A stretch of DNA of 64,000 nt from Prevotella aff. ruminicola Tc2-24. GTDB taxonomy: Bacteria; Bacteroidota; Bacteroidia; Bacteroidales; Bacteroidaceae. Shown one piece after another: positions 61,568 to 64,000 of the stretch (the stretch's first letter is position 1; every line of letters begins with the position of its first letter). The translations under genes and the position numbers were made by a program. The stretch spans positions 310,001 through 374,000 of the forward strand of contig NZ_FOIQ01000001.1 in NCBI RefSeq assembly GCF_900110895.1, read 5' to 3'. Under the pieces are notes generated by a model. It had not been told where the DNA came from. It ran no database searches and worked only from the letters and a program-made list of their open reading frames with translations.

Positions 61568-62782
61568 TTAGTTCTTGTAGTCAGCCTCTGCCTGCTTAGT
61601 CTCTGGTGCATCCTCACCATAGAGATTATAGTAGGCATTATAACGGTTGTAACCCCAGTTGGCCTGCAGACGATCTGGATCCAACTCCTTAGCCTTATCG
61701 TAGTATTTGATAGCCTCGGTATAAAGAGCTTTCTTCTGAGCCGGATCCTCAAGTGTCTGAGCCTGCATGCTCAGAGCTGTAGCAGCATAGGTGGCAAGAA
61801 GCGCATTGTCGGGCTTCAGCTCATAGGCTTTCTTCAGATATGTAACAGCCTCTGCAGGATTCTCACTGAGCAGTCCCATACCCTTGTCGGCCAGAGCTAC
61901 AAAGTTATTAGGATCGGCAGCAAGTGCATCGTCGAGGAGCTGGTTGGCTGCAGCCTTCTCACCCAAGCCCATCAGCACGTTGTAGAGCTTCTCCATCACA
62001 CCGTTCACCTTGTGCTCAGCATAGATAGCCTTCAGGTTATCCACATACTTCACAGAGTCTTCCTTGGTCGTCAGACCATTACCGAGGATCTCGAGCTTCA
62101 GGTTCAGAGCGTTCTCAAACTCTGCAGTATCCTTCATGGCGACATCAGCCAACTGAAGAGCCTTCTCGATATCCTTGTCCTGATAAGCGAAGATAGCAGC
62201 GAAACGAGCTACCTGACCGAAGAAAGGAGCCTGCTGAGTACGGTCACACTCCTTGAAGAGGGGTGCGGCATCACTCTCAGCGAAAAGCTGCCAGAAACGA
62301 CGTGCGTTGGCATTGTCCTTGGCTGTCAGTGCGTTCTGACCGGCATTAACCAACTGGTTTCTGGGAGCCAGCCACAGACGCATAGCGTTGTTCTTGGCAA
62401 ACTTCGGAGCGACCTTCCCCTTCTCGTTGGGCAGTTGATCGTACTTATCGCACTCAATACCATATACGACTGCATTGTATGCGGCCTCTGACATGGCATT
62501 CTCGTCAATAGGTTTCTCTTCTTTTCCCATCTGCTTCGCAATCTGGTTCTCGGTCTGGATGGTGCTCTGCTCATTGAAAGCAGCCATCGCCAGATCAACG
62601 AGCTTGTTATAAGCTTTTGCTTTCTCAGCGTCATTAGCAAGCTGTCCGAGACTGCTCTTGACGAGCTGCTCAGCCTCTGCGTAGGTCTTTGCCTTGAGGA
62701 TAGCCTTCAAAGCATCACTGTCACCGGCAAATGTGGTAGCACTGGCCACCAGCATCATTGCCATCATCATTAACTTTTTCAT
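61568..62782 (-). CDS. Exported TPR-repeat protein next to gyrA
   Basis: 404 aa. A signal peptide (about 1-19, ending TTFAG) is followed by helical repeats. The C-terminal half has clear TPR units: ANQLLDDALAADPNNFVALADKG, then AVTYLKKAYELKPDN, then EAIKYYDKAKELDPDR. The N-terminal half is helical without clear repeats. It begins 24 bases after the gyrA stop and is probably co-transcribed. The neighbourhood gyrA-TPR occurs in other Bacteroidales (from memory). It and the next gene resemble each other in plan but not enough to call a tandem duplicate. Confidence 0.88.
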   Translation of the reverse strand: MKKLMMMAMMLVASATTFAGDSDALKAILKAKTYAEAEQLVKSSLGQLANDAEKAKAYNKLVDLAMAAFNEQSTIQTENQIAKQMGKEEKPIDENAMSEAAYNAVVYGIECDKYDQLPNEKGKVAPKFAKNNAMRLWLAPRNQLVNAGQNALTAKDNANARRFWQLFAESDAAPLFKECDRTQQAPFFGQVARFAAIFAYQDKDIEKALQLADVAMKDTAEFENALNLKLEILGNGLTTKEDSVKYVDNLKAIYAEHKVNGVMEKLYNVLMGLGEKAAANQLLDDALAADPNNFVALADKGMGLLSENPAEAVTYLKKAYELKPDNALLATYAATALSMQAQTLEDPAQKKALYTEAIKYYDKAKELDPDRLQANWGYNRYNAYYNLYGEDAPETKQAEADYKN

Positions 62783-62806
62783 AAGCCTTTTAATTGGTTG
62801 ATAATG

Positions 62807-64000
62807 TTATTGTTCGTTATTGTTGTTGTCATCTGTCTCAAAGGCTGCATCAACAGGACTATCAGAGAGTTGTTCGTCGTTGACGACCTCTGCCTCCTCA
62901 ATATCTTCCTCCTCAGCCTGAGAGTGCATGACCTTGCAAACACTGGCGATCGTATCGTTCTTCTTCGTGAGATTGATAAGACGAACGCCCTGTGTAGCAC
63001 GACCCATCACACGCACATCAGCGACCTTCAGACGAATCAGGATGCCACTCTTGTTGATAATCATCAGGTCATTCTCGTCGGTTACCACCTTGATGGCCAC
63101 CAGACGACCGGTCTTCTCTGTGACAGCGAGGGTCTTCACACCTTTGGCACCACGGGCGGTCTTACGGTAGTCCTCTACCTCTGAACGCTTTCCATAGCCG
63201 TTCTCGCTGACCACCATGATAGTCTCCTCATTAGGATCATTGACGCAGACCATACCTACGACCTCGTCGTCACCACCGTCAAGACGCATACCAATGACAC
63301 CGGTAGAGACACGTCCCATGGTACGAACATCTTTCTCATCGAAACGTACGGCACGACCGTTACGGTTAGCCAGCAGTAGTTCGTTGTGACCATTGGTAAG
63401 GCGAACACCTACGACCTCGTCACCCTCGTTGATAATGATAGCCTTGACACCAGCAGAACGCACGTTCTTATACTGATCAAGGCAGGTCTTCTTAATGATA
63501 CCCTGCTTGGTGGCGAATACCACGTAGTGCGACTTCAGGAATTCCTCATCGTTGAAGTTCTTGATACGCAGAACGGCATTGATGGCATCGTCCGGTTCGA
63601 TGTTAAGCATATTCTGGATGGCACGACCCTTCGAGTTCTTATCACCCTCCGGGATCTCATAGCACTTCTGCCAGTAACAGCGTCCTTTCTGGGTGAAGAA
63701 GAGCAGTGTATTATGCATCGTAGCAGGATAGATATACTCCGTGAAGTCGTTGTCACGATGACGGGCAGCCTTAGCACCTACACCGCCACGTCCCTGCTCA
63801 TGGAACTCATCCAGCTTTGTACGCTTGATATAGCCCATATGCGAGATCGTGATGACCACGGGATCATCTGGGTAGAAGTCTTCTGCATTGAACTCATGGT
63901 CAAACGGAATGATTTCCGTACGACGCTCGTCTCCGTATCTCTCTTTCACTTCCTGAAGGTCATCCTTCATCACCTGCTTACAGCGCTCAGGGTTATCCAG
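62807..64000 (-). CDS. gyrA: DNA gyrase subunit A, C-terminal part (5' end outside window)
   Basis: The visible 397 residues carry the end of the coiled-coil/tower region (KDDLQEVKERYGDERRTEI) and the whole C-terminal beta-pinwheel that wraps DNA. The GyrA-box is QGRGGVGA (consensus QRRGGKG), which supports a true gyrase rather than ParC. Repeated strand blades such as GVRLTNGHNELLLANRNGRAVRF follow. It ends in an acidic tail (EEEDIEEAE ... DDNNNNEQ), as in many gyrases. The reading frame runs in phase to base 64000. Confidence 0.95.
   Translation of the reverse strand: MDNPERCKQVMKDDLQEVKERYGDERRTEIIPFDHEFNAEDFYPDDPVVITISHMGYIKRTKLDEFHEQGRGGVGAKAARHRDNDFTEYIYPATMHNTLLFFTQKGRCYWQKCYEIPEGDKNSKGRAIQNMLNIEPDDAINAVLRIKNFNDEEFLKSHYVVFATKQGIIKKTCLDQYKNVRSAGVKAIIINEGDEVVGVRLTNGHNELLLANRNGRAVRFDEKDVRTMGRVSTGVIGMRLDGGDDEVVGMVCVNDPNEETIMVVSENGYGKRSEVEDYRKTARGAKGVKTLAVTEKTGRLVAIKVVTDENDLMIINKSGILIRLKVADVRVMGRATQGVRLINLTKKNDTIASVCKVMHSQAEEEDIEEAEVVNDEQLSDSPVDAAFETDDNNNNEQ

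Noticed and set aside
60289..62782. Recent tandem duplication of the two TPR genes
   Set aside because: They share plan and length but I see no extended sequence identity.

Overview
The window is chromosomal DNA of a member of the phylum Bacteroidota, most likely a Prevotellaceae (Prevotella sensu lato). Three things point there. Nearly every transcription unit is preceded by the Bacteroidota sigma-ABfr type -7 box TAnnTTTG, often with a TTTGG or TTTTG -33 box exactly 19 bases upstream. Several protein families are typical of the group (DUF4270, DUF4296, DUF3256, DUF5687, peptidase M64, the DPP III with an HECLGH motif). The secreted GH5 cellulase ends in the short C-terminal segment (LHGQRV...KGIYI...GRKVVMK) seen on many Prevotella exported proteins. 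Apart from one small tRNA cluster and one lone tRNA the content is mainly housekeeping. I see no phage, integrase, insertion sequence, CRISPR array or rRNA.

Layout. 1-1750 is the C-terminally cut-off part of a membrane FlaA1/CapD-type nucleotide-sugar dehydratase. A 558-base gene-free gap follows, containing a mosaic of short inverted repeats. 2309-5445 is a leftward operon (RNase D-like exonuclease, RlmI-like methyltransferase, TilS), divergent from ftsK-lolA-DUF5687 (5541-10151). 10230-10601 holds four tRNA genes. 10602-13991 holds a glucosaminidase, cytidine deaminase, a beta-helix lipoprotein and a reverse rubrerythrin. 14140-17275 is fur-purA-hisS. 17335-20381 is araC-dppIII-alkD-like. 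20508-24911 contains recQ and a three-gene unit: a half-size glycogen-synthase-like protein, a DUF4270 lipoprotein and a 44-residue small protein whose last codons form a terminator. 24940-32153 holds a UvrD helicase, a repeat-bearing secreted protein and carB-yigZ. 32198-32285 is tRNA-Ser.

32334-37470 has DUF1015 and serA-serC separated by an oppositely oriented GH5 cellulase, inside a block whose base composition differs from the flanks within both flanking genes. 37702-45375 holds a short HPPK-like protein with an M64 peptidase, an envelope operon (patatin/beta-barrel, metallophosphoesterase lipoprotein, small barrel-like protein), a SpoU methyltransferase, and ompA-mtgA. 45507-46985 is proS. 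47222-56724 is an eight-gene leftward operon (ileS, Cys-less DksA-like, lspA, DUF4296, nucleoside transporter, rsmE, paaK, DUF3256). 56932-64000 holds a dcu dicarboxylate transporter, a phosphohexomutase, two TPR proteins and the C-terminal part of gyrA.

The genes fit an anaerobic, succinate-forming, polysaccharide-degrading bacterium: dicarboxylate antiporter, rubrerythrin against peroxide, cellulase, and peptidase outputs. I did not find a clear, self-contained, undescribed system. The strongest second-look items are the small protein that shares DNA with its terminator, the serA/DUF1015 mosaic around the cellulase, the araC/DPP III junction in one frame, the inverted-repeat mosaic at about 2.2 kb, and the tRNA set made only of C34 anticodons. 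Many apparent GTG/TTG starts fall inside promoters, so I moved those starts downstream to the first ATG.
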